Assembly (NCBI GenBank): GCA_002104945.1
Contig: MCFH01000049.1
Location: 310,001-374,000 of the forward strand
Reading direction: 5' to 3'
Origin: Piromyces finnis
Lineage: Eukaryota > Neocallimastigomycota > Neocallimastigomycetes > Neocallimastigales > Neocallimastigaceae
DNA: 64,000 bases
Shown: piece after piece, positions 34,069 through 45,173 of the stretch
Position numbering within the stretch: position 1 is the stretch's first letter
Layout of the letters: each line of letters starts with the position of its first letter
The notes under the pieces: generated by a model
Told to the model about the DNA's origin: nothing
Database searches by the model: none
Seen by the model: the letters and a program-made list of their open reading frames with translations, nothing else
Program-made: the position numbers and the translations under genes

Positions 34069-34923
34069 ATGAAATCTTTTATTACATTACTATTCTTAGC
34101 AATTTTAAGTTGTATTTATAAAAGTGAGAAGGCTTTTGTTGGTGCTACTTCTTATCCTTTTCCACCATTTTTCCAAACCACATATCCATATTCCATTATT
34201 TCAGGATTTTCTATAACTGATACCAGATATAAGCCAATATATACACATGTTCGTAGTTGTAGATTCGATACTGAAGATCTTTCAGTAACATGCAAAATTG
34301 ATAATAGTGATGAAAAACTTATAATCACCGGTATAGAAATTGATAATCCAGATAATTGTTCTCTTGGTCCACTTTCATGGGCTAATTTAGTTTGTGAAGG
34401 TGATAGTCATACTTATATCATGAATGAAAGATCTGATTATTTTGACAGATTTAAATTTTATGACCTTAATGATTGTTCTTATCACGTAAAAATTGGAGAA
34501 AGAAATATTGGTAGTTATGATGAATTATATTTCCCATATGATTCCCAAGTTATGGATACAGATTTCTATTTAGAAGATGATGCTAATATTGCTGATGTTG
34601 ATTATATTCATGTTAATTCCTGTGAATATGATATCAGTGGTAAAGTAATATTATGTACTGTCAATAATGTTGCTGGAAAAAACATTACAGTAAAATTTAC
34701 TTCTATATATTTGCAACAAAATATAAATAAATGTTACGTCAATGATAATTCAATTGTATCTGTTCATTTTTATGATAAAGAAGAAAAAGAAGATTTAACA
34801 ATTGTTGGTAAGACTTCTGGTAGTTCAGATAGTAAAAAAGTATTTTTCGAGTTGAGTGATGGCTGTAACATTGGAGCACTTTACAGTTCTATTATAGTTG
34901 AAGATAATAGTATAGATTATTAA
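34069..34923 (+). CDS. Predicted secreted protein with internal duplication, function unknown
   Basis: 284 aa, no intron. Residues 1-~23 (MKSFITLLFLAILSCIYKSEKA) form a typical signal peptide: Lys near the start, then a hydrophobic core. The mature part has two related halves, each starting with a Val-x-Ser-Cys strand: HVRSCRFDTEDLSVTCKIDN (~58-77) and HVNSCEYDISGKVILCTVNN (~184-203). Each half is followed by an (N/D)KC or DNC and a later acidic segment. The Cys pairs at equivalent positions suggest disulphides in two beta-rich domains. The protein is acidic and Asp/Asn/Tyr-rich. No carbohydrate-active catalytic motif or dockerin pattern was seen. Decayed pieces of a relative lie at 35478-35735. 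Cell-surface or extracellular location is inferred from the signal peptide only. Confidence 0.8.
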   Translation: MKSFITLLFLAILSCIYKSEKAFVGATSYPFPPFFQTTYPYSIISGFSITDTRYKPIYTHVRSCRFDTEDLSVTCKIDNSDEKLIITGIEIDNPDNCSLGPLSWANLVCEGDSHTYIMNERSDYFDRFKFYDLNDCSYHVKIGERNIGSYDELYFPYDSQVMDTDFYLEDDANIADVDYIHVNSCEYDISGKVILCTVNNVAGKNITVKFTSIYLQQNINKCYVNDNSIVSVHFYDKEEKEDLTIVGKTSGSSDSKKVFFELSDGCNIGALYSSIIVEDNSIDY

Positions 34924-35477
34924 GAATTATATTATCGTGAAATAAACGAAGACTGTAACTAATAATGAATTTTCTATTATTAATTAATTATCATTTAGTA
35001 AAAAGTCAATTCTAAACCTTCTTTTAAATTTATATAGTATTAAAACTTATTTCCATTTATTATGTATTAAATATTTTTGAATTTTTAATAAACCATTAAA
35101 AATGGTATTTATTATAAAATTATAAAATAAAAAATATTAGAATCATAAAAAATGTAGTTTAAAATGTATTTTAATAAAACAATTTATGCAATAAATAGGT
35201 ATAAAGAATATCATGGTTAAATAAAAAAAATAGTGTTTAACTTTTTTTTTTTTGTATCTTTATCAATTATAAATTTTTTTTTTTTTTTAATTTGTGAGGT
35301 ATGTTTTAAATATGATTAATAGATTACATATACCGAAAAAATGCCTATTTAATCAATATCAAGCTTTAATCTATTATAAATTTTAATTTATGTTCACTGT
35401 TTTTTTTTTTTTTTTTTTTTTTTGTATATATTTTTTATCATAATATGTGATAAAAAAATTCAAAGAGAATAGATGTA
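34924..35477. other. 3' flank of the secreted-protein gene
   Basis: A/T-rich with T runs at 35242-35252, 35275-35288 and 35400-35423. No gene seen. Confidence 0.5.
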
Positions 35478-35735
35478 TAATTAATAATAATTTAATTGTC
35501 TCAGTTCATTTTTTATGATGATGAAGAACAAGAAGAGGATTTAACAGTTATTAATAATAAAAATACTGGTAAACAAAATGTAAAATTCTTACATTTCAAA
35601 TAAAGAGACTATTGTATTTTTAAAATAATCTATAACAAAATTTGTATAATATAAATGTTAATGATTTAAAAATTTCATTACTAATATCTATTTAGAAGAT
35701 GATAAAAATATCTGAAAAAGATTACATTTCTATTT
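35478..35735 (+). pseudogene. Decayed remnants of a paralogue of the secreted protein
   Basis: 35478-35605 reads NNNLIVSVHF.. then, after a 1-base slip in a T run, YDDEEQEEDLTVI.. . This parallels NDNSIVSVHFYDKEEKEDLTIV in the intact gene (residues ~226-247). At 35688-35715 IYLEDDKNI followed by TGA parallels FYLEDDANI (~167-175). The order of the two pieces is reversed relative to the gene, so this is a scrambled relic. Confidence 0.6.
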
Positions 35736-36587
35736 AAAATAACAGATTTTTGTATTTACTAAAATTTTGTATAATTGTTAAGAAAAATATGGTAGTGGAC
35801 TATTGAAAAAAAATGATTTTGTTTTGTATTAATTAAATATATGAATTTTTTTTTAAAAAAATTAAAAATATTAATATAAATTATTATCAATGTTACAATT
35901 AATATATTATAATATTTTAAAAGTTTAGAAGTTTTATATTTAAAAAAAAAAAAAAAGAAAGAAATTTAATTCATTAACAATCAAGATTTCTGAGTAGTTC
36001 TTAATTATAGATATAATAGAAAATAATAAAAAAGATAAGAAAAGGAAAATATAAATATATGAAAATATTTATATTAAAATAATATAATATACGTTGCTTT
36101 TATTATATATATATATATATAAAAAGGTATAGTTTCTTTCTGTAAAATATTTTAAAGATTCAGTATAATAAATTTTAAAATTAATAAAAGAATTACTTGA
36201 AATTTCAGAATTTCATTCCTTTAATATTATCAATATATATTCATTATTACTATCAATGTACGAAAACTTCTCCAAGAAATAAAGTAAAAAAAAAAAAATA
36301 AATAAACTAATTTTGAAATTTCAAATTTCAATTATATTTGATTTTAATATGTTTTTTAGGTATTATAAAATTAATCATACATAATTTTTATATATTATAT
36401 ATCATTAAAATAAAAACATATATAATAGATGTTTTAAGGTTTGTACTTTAAATACATGTACCATTTATTATATTCAATGCTTATAATTAATATTATATAT
36501 ACTCATGTTTATTAATAAATGAACATATATATTTTAAACATGTCTTTTATATATAATAATATCAGAAATTATTAATTAATTAACAAG
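35736..36587. other. AT-rich intergenic upstream of the aminopeptidase
   Basis: No gene. (AT)n at 36105-36121 and several A/T runs. Confidence 0.5.
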
Positions 36588-39080
36588 ATGAGTTTATTAT
36601 TCAAATCCCCTTTAACATATTCTCTGAATAAATTGAATATATTAAATAAAATTAATATACCAATTAGAAATTCTTTAAATTCTTTAAATCTTTTACCGAA
36701 AATCCAAAATCCTAATAAAATTCAACTTTCTAACTTTTCCAATTCAAGTTTACTTAAATGTATTTATTAAAATTTACAAAGTCTTAAATCAATATAAGAA
36801 ATAATAAATATATATTATTTTTATATTTATAGCAGTAATAATAATTATATTATTTTTTGATTTCATTAATAATATTAATATTCATTATTAGTAAAACCAG
36901 AATCATTGTAAGTAATTAATAATATATGTTTTAACTTATTGTTATTTATATATATAATTAAAAGTTAAATTAAAAATAATTATATATATCAATTGCTTAT
37001 TATACCAATTACTATAATACTTTAAAAAAAAAAGAATAAATAATACTAAAAATGGTAGTGAAAACACTTCTTTTTATAATGACTTAAAAAAAGAAATAAA
37101 ATCAATTAAAACTTTTGTTACACTTGCAAATAATTCCAATATGTCGACTGGTAAGTAAAATAGTTATACAAACGATAATAATATAATTGTTATTAGTTAT
37201 GAATAAGACCAAAGCTTTAATAATATTTTCATTTAAATTATTCGAGTGGTTATAAAAATCTTTTTGCATTATTCATTATTATAAATATAATTCCCATTGT
37301 TTTTTTTTATAAAAGAATAATATATATATTAATAATAATAAATTTTCATTTGATTTAGGTTTCATACACCAATGAATTTATTTAATTTATTAATTTAACC
37401 CTTTAGTTTTAATTTTTTTTTAATATTATTTAAAGTTAAATTATAATTCAATAATTCATATTACCTTATATTATTTTATAAAAAAGTAAAAAAAAAAAAA
37501 AGTATTGAAATCAATTAAAATATAATTATTGTAAAAACTAATAAATAATTCATTTCATATTTATAAATAATATAGTAAACAACATGGATAAAAGAGAAAT
37601 ATTACCAACTAATGTTAGACCAACTAATTACAAAATTTTCTTATTCCCAGATTTAGAAAAATTTACATTTGAAGGAGAAGTTGACATTAAGTAAATTTAT
37701 ATATTTTATTTTTATTCTTTTTTATCTAAAATTTAATTATTGTTATATATTTTTTTTGAATTATATATATATATATATATTTTTATTTTGAAGCAAATAT
37801 TATAACAATAAATTTATTTAACATATACGAACAAATTAATTATTTCAATTATATTAAAACTTAAAATCAAAAATTTATTTTGTTTAAACACTTTTAATTT
37901 TTAAATTATTATATTAATTATCCATCTATATTTATGTATTTAGCTTAAATGTTAATGAAGATTCTACCGAAATTGTTACAAATGCATATGATATGACTAT
38001 TCATTCAGTCTCTGTTACTGATGTTGAATCCATGGAAAAGTAATTTTAATTTCAATTCATATTCATAAATAAATTATATACAAATTATTAATAATAATTT
38101 AAAAAATATAACAAAATAATGTAGACAAGATGCTACAAAATTTGAATTAGATGATACTGCACAAACTTTAAAGATTACTTTAGCCAATACTCTTAAGAAG
38201 GGATCAAAAGCAAAATTATCTATTAAATTTACTGGTAATTTAAATAATGAAATGGACGGTTTTTACAGAAGTGAATATACTGACAGTAATGGTCAAAAGT
38301 AAGTTACTTATTTAAATTTAATTTTTGTAAAAATAGTATTTGTTATATTTTCTTTTAAATATATATAATGAATTTTTTTTAATAAATTTAAATTTGAATA
38401 TTTGATTTTTGAAATTTTGGAATTAAATTCATGTTTAATTAACAAAAACTTATTAAAGGAAATATATGGCTGTTACACAATTCGAATCTGTTTACGCTCG
38501 TCGTTCTTTCCCATGTTGGGATGAACCAGCTATTAAAGCTACTTTTGATATTAAGTTAAGAGCTGAAGTTGAAAAAACTACTCTTTCAAATATGCCAATT
38601 ATTAAGGAAGAAAAGGTTACAATCAATGGCAAGGAATACAAAGATGTTACTTTCGATACCACACCAATCATGAGTACTTATGTTAGTATTCTATTTTTTT
38701 AAATATATAATATAAACTCAAATATAAATTATAAATGCTTTAAGAAATTAAAATGCAATTATTTATTAAAAAATTATACTTTTTTCATTAATTAAAATAG
38801 CTTGTCGCCTACATTGTTGGTGAATTAGATTATGTTGAAACAATGTCCAACCCAACAGTTCCAGCTGAAGCTAAGCCAATTAAGGTTAGAGTTTACACTT
38901 TAAAGGGTGAATCTGAACAAGGTAAATACTCTGCTGAAGTTACTGCACGTGTTCTTGAATACTTCTCTGAATACTTCAATATTCCATACCCACTTCCAAA
39001 GGTTTGCAAAAAAAAAAAATAATAATAATAATAATTTAAATATAAAATAAAATTATTTTCGAACCAAATATATAATATAA

Positions 39081-39157
<77 letters not shown>

Positions 39158-40999
39158 AATTACCTTTGTTATTTTTAAATTGAAATAAATAAAGATGGAT
39201 TTAGTTGCTATTCCAGATTTCGAAGCAGGTGCTATGGAAAACTGGGGTTTAGTAACCTTCCGTACTGTCGCTTTACTTTTCGATGAAAAGAAAAGCTCTG
39301 TTGCTAGTAAGGAACGTGTTTGTACCACTGTTGCCCACGAACTTGCTCATCAAGTTAGTAGATCTACCTTATTAATAAATATCTCAAAATTGTTAAACTA
39401 TTTTAAAAGTATTAACTAATCATCCCTTTTTAAAAATTGTAATTAACATTATTATTAATAACTATAGTGGTTCGGTAACTTAGTTACTATTGATTGGTGG
39501 AGTGACTTATGGCTTAATGAAGGTTTTGCTACTTTTGTTGGTACTTTAGCTACTGATCATCTTTACCCAGAATGGAAAATTTTCACTTCATTTGTTGTTG
39601 ATGAATTACAAAGTGCTTTGAATTTGGATGGTCTTCGTAGTTCCCACCCAGTTAGAGTTGAAATTAATAAAGCTACCGAAGTTGATCAAATCTTTGACTT
39701 AATTAGGTATATATAGTTTATTTTTAAAATAAATCTAAAAATAAATAAATAAAATATATATATATATCAAATAAGTATTTGAATATACATTAAATAAATA
39801 GTAATTTTTATATTCATTTTCAATAAATATAAAAATATAGTTACGAAAAGGGTGCTACTATTATTAGAATGCTTAATGCTTGTCTTACTGAAGAAAAATT
39901 CATGAATGGTGTTCGTATTTACTTACAACGTCATAAATACGGTAATACTGTTACTAAGGATTTATGGAATGCTTTAAGTGAATCAAGTGGAATTGACGTT
40001 GAAAAGTTAATGGGTTCCTGGATTATGGATGTTGGGTACAGTATTTAATTTATTTTTATATTTTAATAAGTATGCGTATTATTAATTTTTTTTTATTAAC
40101 TCTATATATTTCCATTTATTTTACATATATAATTCAAAATAGTTACCCAGTTGTTACCATAGAAAACAGTACAGAAACTAATAATGAATGTACTCTTGAA
40201 TTAACTCAAAAGCGTTTCCTTTCTTCTGGTAACATGACACCAGAAGAAGAAGCTAAATATGCAACTTGGTGGATTCCATTAGGTATTACTACTCATGCCT
40301 CACCAAATGTTCCATTAGATAATATCTTAACTGAAAAGAAACAAACTATTACTGTTCCATTCCCAGAAGCTAATAACAAATTCATTAAGTTAAATTACAA
40401 TGAAACTGGTATGTACCGTGTCAAATATCCAAAGGAACTCTTAAACACCATTGGTGAAATGATTCAAAAGGGATTAGAAGATAAATCAAAGGAAGTCATT
40501 GGTGTTAGTGACCGTATTAGCATTATTGCTGATATTTTCGCTCTTGCTAAGAATGGTACTGAAAACACTGATAATGCTCTCGATTTATTAAAATACTTTG
40601 AAAAGGAAACCGATTATAAGTAAATATTAAATACTCCTATACTATTATTTTATTTTAAAAATCATTAATTTAAAAATATCAAAACTTTATAAAAAAAAAA
40701 ATAGTGTATTATCCCAAATTCACCTTAAGGTATGTGAATTAAAGTCTGTCTGGTACAACAAGGACAATAAATTCTTAGAAGCTTTAAGTAAACTTGTTCT
40801 TAAGATTTTCTCACCACTTGCTGAAAAGTATGGTTTCGACTACTCTCCAAGCGACTCATTTATTGATGCTAAGATGAGAACATTAGTTCTTAGAGCTGCT
40901 GGTTGCTACGGTGATAAAAAGTAAGTTTAATTAAATCAACTAAACATTTTTTTTTTTTATAAAAATTTTAACGAAATTAAAATAAAAAAATATTATTTG

Positions 41000-41036
<37 letters not shown>

Positions 41037-41654
41037 AGGGTTATTGATGAAGCTATTAGAAGATTAGAATTATTTATCAAGGGTGATAATGACATTCTTG
41101 ATCCAAATATCCGTAAGCTTGCTTACACTATTGCATTAAATAATACTACAGGTGAAAGAGCTGAAAAGTTCTATGATGATATCTTCCACATTTACCAAAC
41201 TTATGAAATTGCTGATCAACGTCTTATGGCATTACAATCTCTTGGTACTGCTAAAGACTCTAAATTAATTCAACGTACTCTTGAACTTGCCTTAAATACT
41301 GAATTAATTCGTTTACAAGATATTATGTACTGTATTGCTGGTTTAGCTGCTGATAATTCAAATATTAGAGAATCTCGTCCAGCTTCTTGGAAATGGTTAG
41401 TTCAAAACTGGCCAACCTTTGAAGAAAGATACAAGACCTCTGCTAGTATCTTAGGTGCTCTTGTTAAATACTGTGCTAATGGATTAAATGATTCTGAATA
41501 TATTAAGGAAATTGAAGCCTGGGTTGAAAAGATGGGATCTAAATTAGATATTATTAGAATGCCAGTTAACCAAGTCATTGAACGTTTAAAGGAACAAAAT
41601 GCTTGGATTGAACGTGACAATGCTCGTGTTCAAGCCTGGGCTCAAAAATATTAA
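36588..41654 (+). CDS. M1 family (puromycin-sensitive type) zinc aminopeptidase, 14 exons
   Basis: Hand-spliced exons: 36588-36759, 36892-36907, 37035-37150, 37576-37690, 37944-38039, 38125-38298, 38459-38681, 38801-39001, 39195-39353, 39468-39706, 39841-40035, 40143-40619, 40705-40920, 41039-41654. The total is 3015 nt, 1004 aa, all in frame. It removes N-terminal residues from peptides. Substrate motif GAMEN is at ~383-387. The zinc site is HELAH (419-423), with Glu in WLNEGFA (~442), the M1 HEXXH-x18-E spacing. The C-terminal ERAP1-like helical domain runs to AWAQKY. Residues ~1-100 are a basic, Ser/Asn/Leu-rich extension before the usual core start ([19 protein letters not shown]), resembling an organelle presequence (hydrogenosome or mitochondrion-like). 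A shorter 906-aa product from ATG 37141 ([11 protein letters not shown]) is equally conceivable. The first three exon boundaries are less certain than the rest. Confidence 0.92.
36892..36907 (+). other. Candidate 16-nt microexon of the aminopeptidase gene
   Basis: Preceded by TTATTAG and followed by a perfect GTAAGT donor. Including it is the only way I found to keep the frame between the ATG at 36588 and the exon at 37035. The upstream donor could be at 36748 instead of 36760 with the same phase. Confidence 0.55.
39081..39155 (+). repeat. (AAT)25 microsatellite in an aminopeptidase intron
   Basis: Uninterrupted trinucleotide repeat inside the intron 39002-39194. Confidence 0.95.
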
Positions 41655-42330
41655 AGTCAAAAAAAAAAAAAATTTTTTAAAAAAAAATTAAAAATAAGCA
41701 AATAATATTTTGATTGTCAAAAAAAAAAAAAAGATTTCAATATATATTTATGTAATATAAAATAATATAACCAAAGAAAGAAAAAAAAAAAAAAAAAAAA
41801 AAAAAACATAAATAAACAAATAAATTACAAATAATAAATACTAAACCAATAATGTATATTCATTATTTTGGAACAATTGTAATATATTCCTATATACATT
41901 CTGCTATTAAATTAATAACACTGGGAATTATATAATTATGAATGAATTCCACCATCATACAAGAAAACTTTTTTTTTATATATAATTTTTTTTAATTTTA
42001 TTAAATAATCATGTATTTATTTATTTATTTAGTATATAATTTTTTTTAATTGTTTTGGTGCTTTGAAATTTTTAATTTTTTTTTTTTTTATATGTTTATT
42101 GGCCTGTTTGTCTTTATTTTTAGGATAAATAATTCATGTATAACTATTAATTGCCTTTGTCATTTTTACAAAATTATTTACGCTAATTTAAAGTTATCTA
42201 CAAAAATTTTTTTGTTGTTGATTTCTTTTTTTTTTTTTTTTTTTTGTTTTTGTTTTACTTCAAAATAAATCTTCTACTTCTTTTAATTTTAATTTACCTT
42301 TTTTTTTTAAAAAAAAAAAAAAAAAAATTT
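41655..42330. other. Intergenic between convergent genes
   Basis: 3' ends of the aminopeptidase (plus) and OTC (minus) genes face each other. Many A and T runs that may include polyadenylation signals on both strands; no gene. The Phe-rich open frame at 42050-42268 is T-run artefact. Confidence 0.5.
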
Positions 42331-43649
42331 TTAATTCTTTGCATTAACCATTAACATTTCAAATACAGCCATAACAGTGTATTTACGATTTTCAGCTTCT
42401 GGGAAAACAATTGATCTTTCTGAGTTATAGAAAACCTTTATTAAAAAAAAATAATAAAATAAAATAAAATAATAATTATTAAAATTCCATTATTATTTAA
42501 TTATTCTTTTAATAAGCTAATAAAAATCTTTTGAGAGTAAAGATCATATATTATGTTTTTATCTCACTTACTTCATCATCGACTTCATGTGGTTTTCTTG
42601 GAAGACAATGCATAAACTTCCAGTTTGGCTTAGCACCACCTTCTTTTGCTAATTTTTCAGTAACTTGATAACCAGCAAATTCTTTTAAACGTCTTTCTTT
42701 TTCATCTTCTTGACCCATACTAATCCAAGTATCAGTTACAATAACATCAGCATCCTTAACTGCTACCTTTGGATCATGAGTATAAGAAACAGCACCATAG
42801 TTTGGATTAGTAGCCTTACTATTTTCATTAGCAAATTTGGCAACATCATCTAAAATTTGATATTCTGGTGGAGTAGCAACAGCTAAATCAATACCAATTC
42901 TTGGAAGAGTAACTAACATTGAATTAATAATGTTATTAGCATCACCAACCCAAGCAACCTTAAAGTTCTTGAACATTGGAAGTGGAAGATCACCACTTGG
43001 GATTGATTCATAATTTGGCATGAAATGTTCATACATAGTAACAATATCGGCCAAAATTTGAAGTGGGTGGAATTTAGCAGTTAAAGCATTAATAACTGGT
43101 ACTGAAGAGTATTGAGATAAAATCTATTTGTATATATATTTATATGAATTTTTTTAAAAATTAGTATACTTTTTCCATTAATTAACCCTATAATAATAAT
43201 ATATTATATATGAAAATTTATATATAATTCAAAATTCAATTTTAAAAAAAAAAAAAATAAAATAAAATATTTTATTATAAAAAAAAAAAGTATACTTCAA
43301 TTTCTTCATGACCACCGAGACGAGCAAGAATACAATCAACCATTGAACTAACAACAATAGAAGTATCTTTCCATGGTTCACCACCACCAACTTGAATATC
43401 GTCCTTACCTAAAAACATTGGGTGACCACCATAACAAGCCCATCCAGATTCAGAGGAAACTCTAGTTCTAGTAGATCTCTTGGTAAAGAACATACCTAAA
43501 GTTTTACCACTGAAATATTGTGGAAGTTTATTTCCCTTTTTTAATTCACTCTTAATTTCTAAGGAACGTTTAATTAACCATAAAACTTGTTTTGGTGTAA
43601 AGTCAGCTAAAGTTATAAAATGTTTAACATTTTCAAATGAAACTTCCAT
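42331..43649 (-). CDS. OTC: Ornithine carbamoyltransferase, 3 exons
   Basis: Exons on the minus strand: 43296-43649, 42572-43123, 42331-42435. Together 1011 nt, 336 aa, within the usual OTC length. Transfers the carbamoyl group of carbamoyl phosphate to ornithine, giving citrulline in arginine synthesis. The carbamoyl-phosphate loop STRTR is at 59-63. The ornithine-side motif DTWISMGQE is in exon 2, and HCLPR (290-294) carries the catalytic Cys. Donors are GTATAC and GTAAGT, and acceptors end TAG and AAG. The protein starts MEVSFENVKHF and reaches the conserved core within ~8 residues, so no mitochondrial-type presequence is visible, unlike many animal and fungal OTCs. A cytosolic enzyme is inferred. 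The start ATG at 43647-43649 is the only one that fits. Confidence 0.95.
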
Positions 43650-45173
43650 GTTGGCTATTATTATTATTTTTTAAATTTAAATTATACTAAGTAAATTTAA
43701 AATGAATAAAATAATATATAAAATAAAGTAATATAGTTAATAAAAATAGTATATATATAGAATTGAATATATATATGTGTGTATGTATATATGTGGGTGT
43801 ATGTATTTATCATTAAATTGATTATACATCAACTTTCTAGTATGAAATAATTTAAGAATTTTATATAAAGTTTATGAATTTCAAATTTGAAAATTATATA
43901 TATATTGCTTAAATAATAATAACAATAATATATTTATTATTGTTTTTGTTTTTTTTTAATAGTATCTATCCTTAAATTATATTAATATCGGCGGCTCTTT
44001 TTTTTTTAATAATTTTGCCATTCTTCCATTTTAAAGTTAATTATAAAATCCAAATTTAACAATGAAATTTCTTATAGTACATTATTTTTATATGAAAAAT
44101 TAAATACTTCTAATATTGTATATATTCATTGATACTGTTTATCAATTAATTATCTTATTATTATTATTATTCTCTTTCATTATTTTTTGATATATAATAT
44201 GCTACTTTTTTTTTCTGAATTATTCAATGCTTTAATTTGTTTCACCTTATCTTTATTTTTTTACTCAAATTTATTAAAAATAAAAAGGTTTTCTTTTTTT
44301 ATTATTATTATTTCAAGAATTCCAAAAAGATATAAATATATATTTGTATATAAACTAAAATATTTAGCTTTGAAATTTACAATTAAATGCTCAATAAACT
44401 TTTTTATAATTTTTATTAAAGAAAAAAATATATATGTGTGTATTTAATACTTTTTAATAATCTAATGAAATACTATTATATTATTATTATTGGATAATAT
44501 AAAAAAATAATATTTAATATATAGAATTAAATAAATAGTTCAATTTTTAATTACTACAAGCAACAATTCAGCTTTTTTTTTTTTAAACATTATTTATATT
44601 GATTATAATCAATTGTAATATATATGATAATATATTAATTAATTAATTAATTTAATAAAAAACATAACCAAATTTGGTGTTTTTTTTTTTTTAATTTTAA
44701 AAAAAATAATTCACATTAAATTTTAATTAAAATAAAAATATATAAAAAATATATATATATATAAATAATATTAGAATTATTAATAATAATAAAAGGGATA
44801 ATAAAAACGATAGAGAAAATAAATATAAAAAACTTTTATAAAAATAAAAGCCTATTTATCTTGTGCAATATTTTATTATAAAAAAAAAAATAAACTCGAT
44901 TTATTTAACAAAAATAAGAATATATGGTTAATGGTAGTATTATTTAATCAAAAATAAAATACAACTTTAAATGTATATATTTTATATATTAATATTCTAA
45001 TGAAGGATTCTGTACAAAAAAAAAAAAAAAGAAAAAGTATTTATTATTTAAATTGATATGTTTATAGTATTATTAATTAAAATATATAATGTATATAATG
45101 TATAGGTATGTATTTTTGTTACAAATAGTTAATATTGTTATAACTTTTTTTTTTTCCTAATTTTTATAGATTT
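43650..45173. other. AT-rich intergenic, upstream of OTC
   Basis: No supported gene. A CGGCGGC patch at about 43989-43995, ~340 bp upstream of the OTC ATG, stands out in pure A/T sequence. The Phe/Ile-rich frame at 44187-44447 is not credible. Confidence 0.5.

Noticed and set aside
39053-39328. Minus-strand 91-aa Leu-rich frame
   Set aside because: Translation of the AAT microsatellite plus the antisense of an aminopeptidase exon.
42050-42268. 72-aa Phe-rich frame downstream of the aminopeptidase
   Set aside because: T-homopolymer translation.
44187-44447. 86-aa Phe/Ile-rich frame that looks like membrane protein
   Set aside because: Composition follows T runs of the intergenic sequence; no conserved motif and no neighbours supporting it.
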